A DNA stretch of 64,000 bases from Luidia sarsii (Eukaryota; Echinodermata; Asteroidea; Paxillosida; Luidiidae), in contig OX465107.1 in the NCBI GenBank assembly GCA_949987565.1, forward strand, positions 10,855,721-10,919,720, in the 5' to 3' direction. This document shows, piece after piece, positions 34,900-46,276 of this stretch. How positions within the stretch are numbered: the stretch's first letter is position 1; each line of letters opens with the position of its first letter. The notes beneath the pieces are model-generated. The model was not told where the DNA came from and ran no database searches. It saw only the letters and a list, made by a program, of their open reading frames with translations. The translations under genes and the position numbers were made by a program.

Positions 34900-35650
34900 G
34901 ATTTGACTGATTGATTTTAGGGGAGTGGAGGGTTGTATTGAGTGGCAAGAAAACTGAAAAATGATCTGAAATATCAGATAGAATAATGCCCGCATTTGGC
35001 AATGGTATCACATTCGATAAAATATTATCAATTATGGTGGCGGAGGATTGTGTTATTCTAGTAGGCTTATTGATTAATGGTAAAAAAAAGGGAAGTAATT
35101 ATATCGATGAAAGCTTGGGAGTTGGGAGCCATACAATCAAGAAGGTTAATGTTATAGTCACCAGAGACAAAGCAGGTTTTGTTTGAGGAATTTATGCCAG
35201 CAAATAATCTTTGGATCGTTGGGGTGAAATGAGTATACCTAGTTGATTTGCGGAGGTTTATACACAACACCTGCGATGATGTTCTTAATCTTAGGAAGTG
35301 AAATGTCAACTAAGAGAGTTTCCAACGTATTTTCAGAAAAGGTTCAATCTTGTCTGATCTTGAAATCGAACACGGAAATATAGAGGGCGACACCCCCTCC
35401 TGTTTTCCCCTGTCTATTATTAACTACGAGTTTGTATCCTGGTAAAAAATAATACCGTTGGTTATGAGGATCCGTCTTTAGCCAGGTTTCAGAAAGTGCA
35501 ATTGAAAACTTGAAGTTTATTGAGGACAAGAGGATCTTTAGTTGGTCAAAATGTTTTGGAAGACTCCTCACATTGATATATGTAAGAGCGAAAATCCGTC
35601 AATATTTTTATAGGCCTCAGTGAATTGCTCGCTAGAGTAGTAGCAAGAAT
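34900..35650 (-). pseudogene. LINE apurinic endonuclease domain, broken
   Basis: In order on the minus strand are HINMRSLPKHFDQL-like sequence, IALSETWLK (catalytic Glu motif), GGGVALYI, NIIAGVVYKPP, SGDYNINLL (Asp-Asn motif) and ISDHFSVF (Ser-Asp-His motif). These are the signature blocks of the endonuclease that nicks target DNA for target-primed reverse transcription. They fall in different frames (34601-35011, 35067-35309, 35344-35571), so the gene is dead. Confidence 0.75.
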
Positions 35651-36239
35651 TGGTGTCAAAATTAAAGGGGTTGTAAGGATCATTATACATTCTGTATACC
35701 ATCGTTATTGCTATTATAGGAATTTGCAACATGGGATTGATCACTGACATGAGGAAGTAGATAACGGTCGGAACTAGAATCATCAACATCAAAATATTTA
35801 GGAACCGTTGACATGAATACACGCTACAAAATGGACAAGAGAACAGGACACAACGAGTACATTACGTGTACCGGTATATGACACCAATTTGACTTATCTA
35901 CCGGTAAATAAGTAAAGTAGAGAAGAGAGTTTAAGGCAAATTAGCTCAAAAGAATTGTGTTCGTGCAGCAAAAAGAGAGATCCAGAGGACTCCTGACAAA
36001 ATAACAAAAAAGAGCGGGAACGTAGAAACTTACATACAAAAATAGACATCGTGAGATGAAGACCATCCTCATTTTTGACTATATAGACTAGTAAAGCAGT
36101 ACTGGGAAAGTAGGTGGTCCTCAAATATGGAAGAAATGGTATCCTTCATTCTAATCTGATTAATTAATAATTGATAAACATAAGTAAACATTACCAAAGA
36201 CGCATCAAGTATGTGTAATAGGTGAGATTACGTAAGCCG

Positions 36240-36928
36240 GTGGAGATCGCTAACGTTCCCCACAACAACACGGGAACCGTCTTTTCACCGGATCTCGATG
36301 CGGCCATCCTGTGTCCAGACTCGCTCGACGGAAGGATTCTGTTTGGCCACGTTGAACCAACGCTGACGTTCCTTTATATTGTTTGTTTATACTTCGTGGA
36401 CGAAGATACCCGTTCCCTTAAACTTGGAGCGCAGGCGGCAGAAGGCCGATCGAGTATTGTAGTCAACAAATTTGACGATGACGGGTCGATGTCGTGGTTT
36501 GCCGGACTTCGAACCAAGACGGTGGGTTCTGCCAAGGTTTTCTGGGTTGATGTCGAGTGCCAGGTGTTCCTTTGTGAGCTCGATAATCTTATTATCTGTG
36601 TTCTCAGGCTGGGTGGACGACGCCTCTTCAGGAATGCCATTGACAATAAGACTATTACGTCGCGAGTATTGTTCATGTAGATCTAGTTGAGATGCAAGAT
36701 GGCGGACATCGTTTTCAAGTTTGCAATCTTTTCGTCTCGTTTTTTGAACTCTAACTGCATTGCCTGATGTATATTCTGGCTGATAGCATCAGAGAGGGGT
36801 GGAATTATGTTCTCAAGTACCGCTTGCGACTTGAAGGCCTCAGCAGTGGCAGCAGACAAAGCAACAGGGTCAATGACGTTGGGGTTGTCATTGACATGTT
36901 GGCTGGATACCTGACGTTTGGGTGGCAT
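36240..36928 (-). pseudogene. LINE ORF1 protein (RRM type), frame-broken
   Basis: It starts MPPKRQVSS at 36928. After a helical segment with charged residues, the frame shifts near 36700 and continues HEQYSRRNSLIVNGIPE, the classical start of the LINE ORF1 RNA-recognition motif. HRPVIVKFVDY follows, and the C-terminal domain in yet another frame has ERVWTQDGRIEIR. ORF1 proteins coat the element RNA and act as chaperones. The overlapping plus-strand open frame at 36222-36680 is a shadow of this gene. Confidence 0.75.
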
Positions 36929-36994
36929 GGTGCAGAGTGACCTCGAGAATAAGCGAAGATTTTGTGTTAGAAAATCTCCTTGTAGTTGCTTCAA

Positions 36995-37909
36995 AAACAG
37001 GCTTCAACTGTCCCTTGTGTAGGTCAGGGTTGATTAAAAGGTGTACTGTCTGGAAGACCTCTGATAAATTGCTTGACAGGGAATTTTGACAGGACTACTC
37101 TCTTTTCAGTTCATTGTACCACGGAATATAGTTTCCTATATTCCGTTGAAATGACCGATACTTTTGTATTCAAATTCAGCTGAATGATTTTTTTACTACA
37201 ATCTTCCTCATGGTCAAACCTTAAACATGCTCTTGATTACAAATCATAGGTTTTTTTTGGCTACAGTAGTAGCAACACTAGTAGCAGTAGTAGTATTACC
37301 AACTCAGTACTGTGCTTTTGTAGGAAGTAGCCGGGATGGGTCTGCATTTTTTGTGACCTTTGCATAAACTGACTGCAGTTAGCAGTGTTTGTCATTGCGT
37401 GTAAACACTGTAAATTTCAGCAAAAATCAAGTCCTCAGACCCCTACTATGATATTTTAGCAGCGAAGATTGTGAAGTTAAACAATAAACATACACATGTA
37501 CATGTACATCTATGCCTTTATGTATTGTCTTTTACATATAACATTTTTCAACTTAGGTAAAAAGCAAACAAGTGCTGCTACTAAGTCTGGGTTCTAAAAG
37601 AAAAATTGCTATACAGGGGCGGAGATAATTTTTCATGATTTGAAGGTTTAATGTCTAATGGTATGATTGTAATAGCCATGATGCTGTGAAATTTTACCCC
37701 AAAAGTATTTTTTTAGTAGTCTTTTTACTTATCTTGTAAACTGTCTTCTTTCATGAAAAAAAAAGAATATTGGTATATGTAACTTGTTTAAAATGTGTTA
37801 ATCAAAGAACCTCTGACTGGGATGGTCAGGTAATTAAATAAGATTTAAAGGTTTGCATGGTGGAAGTACAAAGTAGAAGGTTTGCCTTGGTGAGACCATG
37901 TAAATCATT
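36995..37909. other. Intron stretch, one dispersed repeat
   Basis: It holds the second copy of a dispersed repeat at 37315-37415, otherwise no recognised feature. Confidence 0.5.
37315..37415 (+). repeat. Dispersed repeat, copy 2
   Basis: AGGAAGTAGCCGGGATGGGT and GACTGCAGTTAGCAGTG match the block at 4980-5090 in order and orientation. Confidence 0.6.
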
Positions 37910-39067
37910 AGCTTTTCCGCCGCGAAGCGGAAAAGCTATTGTTCTGATTTTGTTTTGAGCTTTTCCGCCGCAAAGCGGAAAAGCTATTGTTCTTGTTCTG
38001 ATTAGCTTTTCCGCACGCTTCAGCAAAGCGGAAAAGCTATTGTTGTTCTGTTTTTTAGCTTTTCCGCCACCAAGCGGAAAAGCTATTGTTAGCTTTTCCG
38101 CACGCTTCAGCGAAGCGGAAAAGCTATTGTTGTTCTGTTTTTTTTTAGCGTTTCCGCACGCTTCAGCGAAGCGGAAAAGATATTGTTTTTGTTCAGATTT
38201 TTAGCTTTTCCGCTGTAAATCAGAAAAGCTATTGTTCTGATTTTTTTTTCTTCTTTTTCTTGTCGGAAAAATCCCATAGACAAAGCACAGGTTTTTTTCG
38301 GAAGGTATTTTTGCCATTGAACAAATTTTGATTTTTTTGAAACTTTGCAAATGTATAGAGCCCATGCTGAAGTTGTGCACAGTTGTCTTTAAAACTTCAT
38401 GACGTCACCACGTGTCACGTGACAGTGCTTTAAAGTGGCAAAATTCAAACTCCAATTAAAGCAAAAATGCAAATTCGTTTGGTTTCAATTTTGCACTGTA
38501 TCTAACAGTGCAAAGTTGGGAAAAGGTGTATCCAAAATTTGCCCTCATTTGATCGTGACGTCATCTCATGAATTTTAATGAGGTCACAAACTTTTCAGAT
38601 TTTCACATTCAATTGAGCATATTTGGCCAACGGAGCAAGATTATTTTCATTTTTTCGTTAATATCTATTGGAAATGTAGTTTAGAAACACCCTCCGGAGC
38701 CAAATGCCATGACGCAATCGTGACGTCATCAAAATGCGTGATTTTAAAGCACATATTAGCCAAAGCTCAATCTTCTCGAAATTTGGTGGGCAGTTAGCTA
38801 TTGGGTTAGACATTCTAAATCCTGAGTTTGGAACCAATTGACCATTGTTCAGAATTATTATGAGTTTTTTTTTTAAATATAATGATGTCCCATACACTTT
38901 GTGCACAAAATATGCACGTGCGTTTTGGGTTAGGAATGGAGGTTACGGGTTCGAATCCCGTTGGTGTCAATTTTTTTTGGATCAATTTTTTATATTTTAT
39001 TTTTTTTAAAGAGAACCAGATGCGGAAAAGAGTTATGTTCTGTTTGCCAAGAGACATAAATTTCTAG
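37910..39067 (+). repeat. Array 3 unit L
   Basis: It begins with a run of palindrome modules (37910-38240), including loop variants CGCGAA, ACGCTTCAGCGAA and CACCAA. The B box is intact at 38948-38958 and the unit ends TTTCTAG. Confidence 0.85.
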
Positions 39068-40020
39068 TATTTTCTTCTTCTTCTTCTTCTTCTTCTTTTT
39101 CTGGTCAGAAAAATCCCGTAGACAAAGCACTGGGTTTTTTCGGAGGGCACTTTTGCCATTGAACAAACTTTGATTTTTCTAACTTGACAAATGCATAGAG
39201 CCCTTGCTGAAGTTGTGCACAGTTGTCTTTAAAACTTCATGACGTCACCACGTGTCACGTGACAGCGCTTTAAAGGGGCAAATTTCAAACTGCAATAAAA
39301 GCAAAAAAGCAATTTCGTTTTGTTCCAAGTTTGCACTTCTTGTATATCTAAGTTGGGAAAAGGTGTATCCAAAAATTGCCCTCATTTGATCGTGACGTCA
39401 TCTCATGAATATTAATGAGGTCATAAACTTTTAAGATTGTAACATTCAATTGAGCATATTTGGCCAACGGAGCAAGAATTTTTTATTATTTTTTTTATAT
39501 CTATTGGGGATGTAGTTTAGAAACACCCTCCTGTGCCAAAATGCCATGACTCAATCGTGACGTCATCAAAATGCCTGTTTTTAAAACACATATTTGCCAA
39601 AGGTTAATCTCCTTGAAATTTGGTGTGCAGGTAGCTATTGTGCTAGACATTCAAAATCCTAGGTTTGGAACTGATTGATTACTGTTTAGAGTTAATATGA
39701 ATTTTTGAATATTATAATCAAGTCCAATAGACTTTGTGCACAAAATATGTGCGTACTTTTTCGGGTAGGAATTGAGAGTCTGGGTCGGAATCCCGGTGAT
39801 GTCATTTTTTTCTTCCTTCGCAAATTTGATCGAAACAATCGAGGGCCTACATTCAGTATATGATGTAAATGTCTATTTTTTCTTGCTTCCTTGTCTTTTT
39901 GTTGTTGGATGGTCACGTGACAGCTCTTTAAAGGGCCAAACTGGCATGAGCAATCATGCCGTGATCTCATGCCGTGATCCCACACATGCCAGTGCTTTAA
40001 AGGGGCAGCTTGTACACTAA
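39068..40020 (+). repeat. Array 3 unit M with alternative tail
   Basis: It starts with a long TTC microsatellite. The T-arm is decayed (GGGTCGGAATCCCGG). The last ~215 bases (39805-40020) are the alternative tail related to 17816-18044. Confidence 0.75.
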
Positions 40021-40320
40021 ATTGTAGTCATTAATTATGGCTTCACGTACATGTAGTTAGATCTAAATTTCAAACGAAGATTACTACCTGAACGAAGAAA
40101 AAATCGTATTTTTATTTTGTCTTCAACCGACTCGACATATACCCCGGATTGAAATTATCAAAACACATTTCAGGAATTTCCTTTGTTTTTCATTGTTTAG
40201 GTTTTTTTTATTCTAAGGGCCTTAGGTTTGTGTACAAATTAGCTGTGAAATCCGTTGGGGGCCTGATATCAAATACAAATGGTTTCAAACTTAACACATA
40301 CTTAGGTTAGTAGATGGAGA

Positions 40321-40919
40321 TTCATTGCAAATAGTGAGGTCATGACGTCATCAGGGGGTCACGTGACAGGTCATTAAAATGTCAAATTTCAAACTTAATT
40401 ATTAGCAAAAGTATCAGTTAGTTTGGTTTCAAGTTTGCACTATATCTAAGTTGGGAAAAGGTGTATCCAAAAATTGCCCTCATTTGATCGTGACGTCATC
40501 TCATGAATATTAATGAGGTCATGAACTTTCAGATTTTCACATTCAAATGAGCATATTTGGCCAACAGAGCAAGAGTTTTTTCATTTTTTTGTTAATATAC
40601 GGTATATTTGAGATATAGTTTAGAAACACCCAAAATTCAATGACGTAATCCTGACGTCATCAAAATGCGTAATTTTAAAGCACATATTAGCCAAAGGTTA
40701 ATGTTCTCGAAATTAGGTGGGCAGTTAGCTATTGGGCTAGACATTCCAAATCCTGAGTTTGGAATGTCCAAACTTTAGACATTCCAAATCCTGAGTTTGG
40801 AACCAATTATAACCATTGTTCAGAATTGTTATGATTTCTTTATTTTTTTAATATATTTTTTTAGTGAACAAGATGCGGAAAAGCTTTATGATCTGTTGCA
40901 AACAGACATAAATTTCTAG
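40321..40919 (+). repeat. Array 3 unit N
   Basis: A unit without the 5' part and T-arm. It has a small internal duplication of ACATTCCAAATCCTGAGTTT around 40740-40800 and ends in TTTCTAG after a shortened hairpin. Confidence 0.75.
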
Positions 40920-41542
40920 TTTTTTCTTCTTCTTCTTTTTCTTGTCGGAAAAAATCCCATAGACAAAGCACAGGGTTTTTCGGAGGGCACTTTTGCCATT
41001 GAACAAACTTTTATTTTTTTCAAACTTGACAAATGCATAGAGCCATCGCTGAAATTTTGCATCGTAGACTTGAAAACATCATGACGTCACCACGTGTCAC
41101 GTGACAGCGCTTTAAAGTGGCAAATTTAAAACTTCAATCAAAGCAAAAGTACAATTTACTTTGGTTTCAATTCTGCAGTTTATCTAAGTTGGGAAAAGGT
41201 GTATCCAAAAATTGCCCTCATTTGATCGCGACGTCATCTCATGAATATAAATGAGGTCATGAATTTTTAAGATTGTAACATTCAATTGAGCATATTTGGC
41301 CAACGTAGCAAGATTTTTTTAATTGTTCAGAATTATTATGATTTCATGAAAAGTATAATTAAGTGCCATAGACTTTGTGCACAAAATATGCAAGTGCGTT
41401 TTGGGGTAGGAATGTAGGTTACGGGTTCGAATCCCGTTGATGAAAAAAAAAAATCATCAATATTTTTTTTTAATTCTTTTTTTAAGAGAACCAGATGCGT
41501 AAAAGCGTTATGTTCTGTTTGCCAACAGACATAAATCTCTAG
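40920..41542 (+). repeat. Array 3 unit O
   Basis: The middle is deleted at about 41318: the GAGCAAG..TTTTT segment joins directly to TTGTTCAGAATTATTATG. The B box is intact (41424-41434). Confidence 0.8.
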
Positions 41543-41546
41543 TTGT

Positions 41547-41562
41547 GGCTCTGAAAAGAGCC
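41547..41562 (-). promoter_or_regulatory. Second histone-type stem-loop sequence
   Basis: On the minus strand the hairpin GGCTCTTTTCAGAGCC recurs, preceded by GAGTTACC and followed by ACAAC. The flanks fit the histone consensus less well than at 11590. The preceding GAGTTACC also occurs before the decayed copy at 9514-9528, which suggests that this hairpin travels with a repeat. Confidence 0.45.
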
Positions 41563-41795
41563 GGTAACTCTGACTCTCTTCAGAGCAACACTCCATTTCA
41601 AGAGAAATGATTTACATTTACAAACCTTCCAAATAAGTTATTAATCCTGACTTTTAAATGAATATTCCTTTGACTAATTTCTTGCAGATATTAAAGAAAG
41701 TGTTACTTTTTCTGCTATTTAATTGGGTAAAAACATTACATTGTTTGAATGTTTTGATAATGAATGTTGTCTACTTTGAAAACTTATATTTGCAG

Positions 41796-41870
41796 TCTAC
41801 TACTGATGGAACCATTACCTTCAAGCTTGTCCCAGCAGATATAGAAGAAAGCAATGCACAAGAGAGACAG
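41796..41870 (+). CDS. MPP7: MAGUK p55-family protein, PDZ end / linker exon
   Basis: 25 codons between TTTGCAG and GTAAAA, phase 0. STTDGTITFKLVP is the last PDZ strand (compare the GxITFKIIP pattern in MPP7). It is followed by the acidic linker ADIEESNAQERQ that leads into the SH3 domain. The GTAAAA donor is the weakest in this gene, but the exon joins both neighbours in phase. Confidence 0.88.
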
Positions 41871-42229
41871 GTAAAACAAAAATGTAATAAGATTACTTTC
41901 ATTATTTTTATTCTATTTTAGATGTATTGTCCATGTGTGCAGCTCAAAGGTGTTAGTTTGACAGCAATCATAACCCATGTCGATATAGATCTTCTTATTT
42001 TTCAGACCATGTTTTTTTTATAAATCCAGTTGCTTCATATCAATGAAAAACAATATTTGTAATGTTCTTTTCCCACTCAATTCCTTAAATATGCGATCAT
42101 TTGCCTCATTTGGGTCCTGTGACTCACCATGTCTTTAAAAATCTATTCTCAATTTCATGAAATGTTTGATGTGTTTAAAAAAAAAAAATTATTTAGTGGG
42201 CCTGAACATACTGAAAATTACATCTCTAC

Positions 42230-43455
42230 AAGAGATGAGGTACATGTATATGATGTTTGAGGTAGTTCAAGTGATAAAGCCATAGGTCGTGTGGGTAGTT
42301 CCAGAAGAATGTCTATGGAAAGAGTCTATTTCCTTGACATGTGTCTTGCAAACAATGCATTTCGAGGTACACTTAAATGTACCAAATTTAGTGGGAGATG
42401 AAGTGTCCAAAGGGGGAACCTCTGTTCGGAGAATTAAGTCACGCAGTTTACGGGGGCGCCTGAAAGCCAAAACAGACAAATTTGGAATGGCATCAGCCAG
42501 ACGATCTGAAGTGTGGAGAATATGGTGGTTTTCCATAGTTATCTTCCTGAGGAGGAAGGGAACAGTGGAAGGAAGTAACTAAGGGAACCTTGGGATTGTC
42601 CTTGGGACCTAGCAACCAAGTTACTGGCATGCACGTATATGGCGGCGAAAGTCAGTCTCATTGGAACATATGCACCTCAATCTTGTATAGTTTACAGCCA
42701 GGCCCTCAGATTGAGGCGCATATGTTCCTGAGAGGAGGAAGAGAAGGGTGGTAGGAAGTAACTAAGGGAACCTTGGGATTGTCCTTGGGACCTGGTGGCT
42801 TTTGTTTGAGTGCTGAACTTCTGGGAATGGAATACACTTTAGCAATGGAGTTCTTCACTTGGCGAGAACTGTAGCAACCTAGCAACCAAGAGACCTAGCA
42901 ACCAAGTTACTGGCCAATACACATTTATGGCGGCGAAAGTCAGACTCATTGGAACATATGCGCCTCAATCTGAGGGCCTGGCTGTAAGCTATACAAGATT
43001 GAGGTGCATATGTTCCAATGAGTCTGACTTTCGCCGCCATATACGTGCATGCCAGTAACTTGGTTGCTAGGTCCCAAGGACAATCCCAAGGTTCCCTTAG
43101 TTACTTCCTTCCACTGTTCCCTTCCTCCTCAGGAAGATAACTAAAGGAAAACCACCATATTCTCCACACGTCAGATCTTCTGGCTGATGCCATTCCAAAT
43201 TTGCCTGTTTTGGCTTTCAGCCGCCCCCGTAACCTGCGTGACTTACCGGTAATTGTCCAAGCAGCGGATCCCCCTTTGGACACTTCACCTCCCACTAAAT
43301 TTGGTACATTTAAGTGTACCTTGAAATGCATTGTTTGCTAGACACATGTCAAGGAAATAGACTCTTTCAATGGACATTCTTCAGGAACTACCCGCAAGAC
43401 CTATGGCTCTATCACGTGCACTACCTCAAACATCATATACCTCATCTCATGTAGA
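42230..43455. repeat. ~500-bp inverted duplication of Penelope sequence
   Basis: The arms 42230-42735 and 42953-43455 are reverse complements over their whole length with few differences. Both contain the same Penelope-coding stretch (IPNLSVLAF.RPR.LRDL). The ~217-bp spacer carries further partial copies of the CTAGCAACCAAGTTACTGGC block. Confidence 0.8.
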
Positions 43456-43740
43456 GTTTGTAATGTTCAATATGTTGGCATTACCAAAAACACCCTCAAA
43501 AAACTTATCTATGGCCATAGGTCTACAATCAAAACCGGTAAAATGGACACCCCTGTTGGGTATCTCTTCAATCTCCCTGATCATTCGATATCAGATATGA
43601 GTGATATGAGTGATATGATCCCTTGGTCACCGTAGTAATGCTGTCCGTCTCTGTGAGAAAATTGTGATGAAGCGTCTTTGGACTATTCAACCACATGTTC
43701 TCAACATCCAGGAGGGTAATGACTAACACCATGCAGCTTT
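43130..43740 (+). pseudogene. Penelope-like RT end and GIY-YIG endonuclease fragment
   Basis: The plus strand encodes, with shifts, LADAIPNLPVLAFSRPRNLR (end of the Penelope RT thumb region), a cysteine pair FKCTLKCIVC, then IIYLISCRVCNVQYVGIT and YGHRSTI, the core of a GIY-YIG nuclease. In Penelope elements this nuclease makes the target nick for retrotransposition. The RT palm is missing, replaced by the inverted arm, so the copy is dead. A mirrored fragment of the same region is read on the minus strand at 42267-42536. Confidence 0.7.
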
Positions 43741-43992
43741 CTGATATTCCTTCTTTTGTGTTCACTCCTCCACACTTCTCTCTTTGATCTTTCCCCTCTT
43801 CTCACTAATCCCTACCCTACTCCTTGCCCTTCTCTTTGATCTTTCCCCCTCCTCTCACTAATCCCTACCCTACCCCTTGCCCTTCCCTTTGATCTCTCCC
43901 TACCAGCTTTACTCTTTGTCCTTTGTTTCTCATCCGTGTCCTATTCACTCTCCTCTCCTTCCTTCGTGTACATGTATCTGTTTTGTCCTTGT

Positions 43993-44050
43993 CGCTCTGC
44001 CTTTGAGAAAGGTACTGCTAGGATCGAAACGTTAGACCCACTAAATTTTA
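43993..44050 (+). repeat. Penelope 3' end with ribozyme-like core
   Basis: Directly downstream of the pyrimidine-rich 3' region lies CCTTTGAGAAAGGTACTGC, then GGATCGAAACGTTAGACCC. GAAAC followed by GTTAGAC resembles the 3' core of a minimal hammerhead ribozyme. The matching CTGATGA is not found, so activity is unlikely. Confidence 0.45.
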
Positions 44051-44060
44051 AGATATTCAT

Positions 44061-44386
44061 TTTGGTAATTTTAGTCAGTAAGAAGTTTGCAACATTTTTT
44101 CATATCCCTTTTTTCCTTCTTTTTTTTTTGGGTGGGGTCCTGGTCAGACAGCAGAATTCAATTTCAACATTTTTGTAATACTAGTAGTCCTAACTCTTCA
44201 CAAATCAACATGATCATTGCATTTTGATGGTTGTGGTAGGGTTAGAGTAAATAACGTGATAGTTCATCCTTCCCTTGTTCACAACTTAATTTACACTTCA
44301 ACCATAACAAAGTTACTCAACCTTAAATCACTCTATGACAATAGTGACAGAATATGCACTATTTTGCTACTATCCTTTTTTTTTTT
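44061..44386. other. Intron stretch without recognised gene
   Basis: AT-rich sequence with no feature beyond T-runs. Confidence 0.5.
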
Positions 44387-45362
44387 AGCTTTTCCGCCGC
44401 GCAGCGGAAAAGCTATTGTTCTTGTTCTGATTTTTTAGCTTTTCCGCCGCGAAGCGGAAAAGCTTTTGTTCTTGTTCTGATTTTTTTTTTCTCTTCTTAT
44501 CGGGAAAATCCTATAGACAAAGCACGGGGTTTTTCTGACACGCACCTTCGCCATTGAATACACTTGGATTTTTTTCAAACTTGGCAAATAGATAGAGCCA
44601 ATGCTGAAATATTGCACGGTGGTCTTGAAAACTTCATGACGTCAACACGTGTCACGTGACAGTGCTTTAAAGGGGCAAATTTAAAACTCCAATAAAAGCA
44701 AAAGTACAATTTATTTTGGTTTCAATTTTGCAGTATATATCTAAGTTGGGAAAAGGTGTATCCCAAAATTGCCCTCATTTGATCCTGACGTCATCTCATG
44801 AATATTAATGAGGTCATGAACTTTTGCTATTTTAACATTCAATTGAGCATATTTGGCCAACGGAGCAAGATTTTTTTCATTTTTTTGGTTATATCTATTG
44901 GGGATGTAGTTTAGAAACACCCTCCGGGGCCAGAATGCCATGACGCAATTGTGACGTCATCAAAATGCGTGTTTTTAAAACGCATATTTGTCAAAGGTCA
45001 ATCGTCTCGAAATTTGGTGGGCATTTAGCTATTGGGCTAGATATTCTAAACCCTGAGTTTGGAAGCAATTGACCATTGTTCAGAATTATTATGATTTTTT
45101 GAAAAATATAATGATGTCCGATACACTTAGTGCACAAAATACATGTATGCACGTGCGTTTTGGGTTAGGAATGGAGGTTACGGGTTCGAATCCCGTTGAC
45201 GTCAATTTTTTTTTCCATCAATTTTTTTTTTTTAAGAGAACCAGATGCGGAGCAAGATTTTTTTTCATTTTTTCGTTTATATCTATTGGGGATGTAGTTT
45301 TGAAACACCCTCCATGGCCAAAATGCGTTATGTTCTGTTAGCAAACATACATAAATCTCTAG
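44387..45362 (+). repeat. Array 4 unit P
   Basis: Two palindrome modules and an intact B box (45183-45193). Its 3' end is interrupted: after GATGCGG a second copy of the AGCAAGATTTTTTTTC ... CCAAAATGCG segment (45250-45327) is inserted before the terminal hairpin. Confidence 0.85.
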
Positions 45363-45364
45363 TT

Positions 45365-46276
45365 AGCTTTTCTGCCGCGTAGCGGAAAAGCTATTGTTCT
45401 TGTTCTGATTTTTGTTTTAGCTTTTCCGCCGCGTAGCGGAAAAGCTATTGTTCTTGTTCTGACTTTTTTTTTTTTTTCTCTTCTTATCGGAAAAATCCCA
45501 TAGACAAAGCACGTGGTTTTTCTGACACGCACCTTGGCCATTGAATACACTTGAATTTTTTTCAAACTTCGCAAATGGATAGAGCCAATGCTGAACTAGT
45601 GCACGGTGGTCTTGAAAACTTCATGACGTCACCACGTGTCACGTGACAGCACTTTAAATGTGCAAATTTCAAACTGCAATAAAAGCAAAACAGCAATTTC
45701 GTTTTATTCCAAGTTTGCACTATATCTAAGTTGGGAAAAGGTGTATCCAAAAATTGCCCTCATTTGATTGTGACGTCATCTCATGAATATTAATAAGGTC
45801 ATAAACTTTTAAGATTTTAACATTCAATTGAGCATATTTGGCCAACGGAGCAAGATTTTTTTCATTTTTTCGATTATATCTATTGGGCATGTAGTTTAGA
45901 AACACCCTCCGTGGCCAAAATGCCATGACGCAATCGTGACGTCATCAAAATGCGTGTTTTTAAAACGCATATTTGCCAAAGGTCAATCGTCTTGAAATTT
46001 GGTGGGCAGGTAGCTATTGTGCTAGACATTCATAATCCTGAGTTTGGAAGTAATCGACCATTGTTTAGATTTTATATGATTTTTTGAAAAATATAATGAT
46101 GTCCCATAAACTTTGTGCACAAAATATGCACGTGCGTTTTGGGTTAGGAATGGAGGTTCCGAGTTCGAATCCCGTTGATGTCAATTTTTTTTTCATCAAT
46201 TTTTTTTTTTTTTTTTTAAGAGAACCAGATGCGGAAAAGCGTTATGTTCTGTTTGCCAACAGACATAAATCTCTAG
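45365..46276 (+). repeat. Array 4 unit Q
   Basis: Two palindrome modules, full body, B box altered to GAGTTCGAATCC, terminal hairpin and CTAG intact. Confidence 0.88.

Larger units (their letters stand above)
34236..36928 (-). mobile_element. LINE (CR1/L2-like) lacking its RT half
   Basis: On the minus strand this non-LTR element preserves ORF1 (36928 to about 36240) and the apurinic endonuclease of ORF2 (about 35650-34900), plus the linker before the reverse transcriptase. It stops near 34236 just where RT should begin. Frames are broken by shifts and stops. The CR1/L2-like placement is based on ORF1 type and endonuclease motifs and is approximate. Confidence 0.75.
37910..41542 (+). repeat. 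Array 3 of the hairpin-ended unit
   Basis: Four units in one orientation (37910-39067, 39068-40020, 40321-40919, 40920-41542). The first opens with about seven palindrome modules. The spacer 40021-40320 has only weak similarity to the unit. The array ends in ATAAATCTCTAG, followed at once by a second histone-type stem-loop repeat. Confidence 0.88.
32244..41795 (+). other. 9.6-kb intron
   Basis: The intron contains a TTAA element (33143-34061), a 3'-truncated LINE (34236-36928), a dispersed repeat (37315-37415) and array 3 (37910-41542). Stretches 32244-33142 and 36995-37909 show no gene. Confidence 0.75.

Noticed and set aside
36222..36680. 152-codon plus-strand open frame
   Set aside because: It lies exactly opposite the LINE ORF1 RNA-recognition motif, whose conserved residues are on the minus strand.
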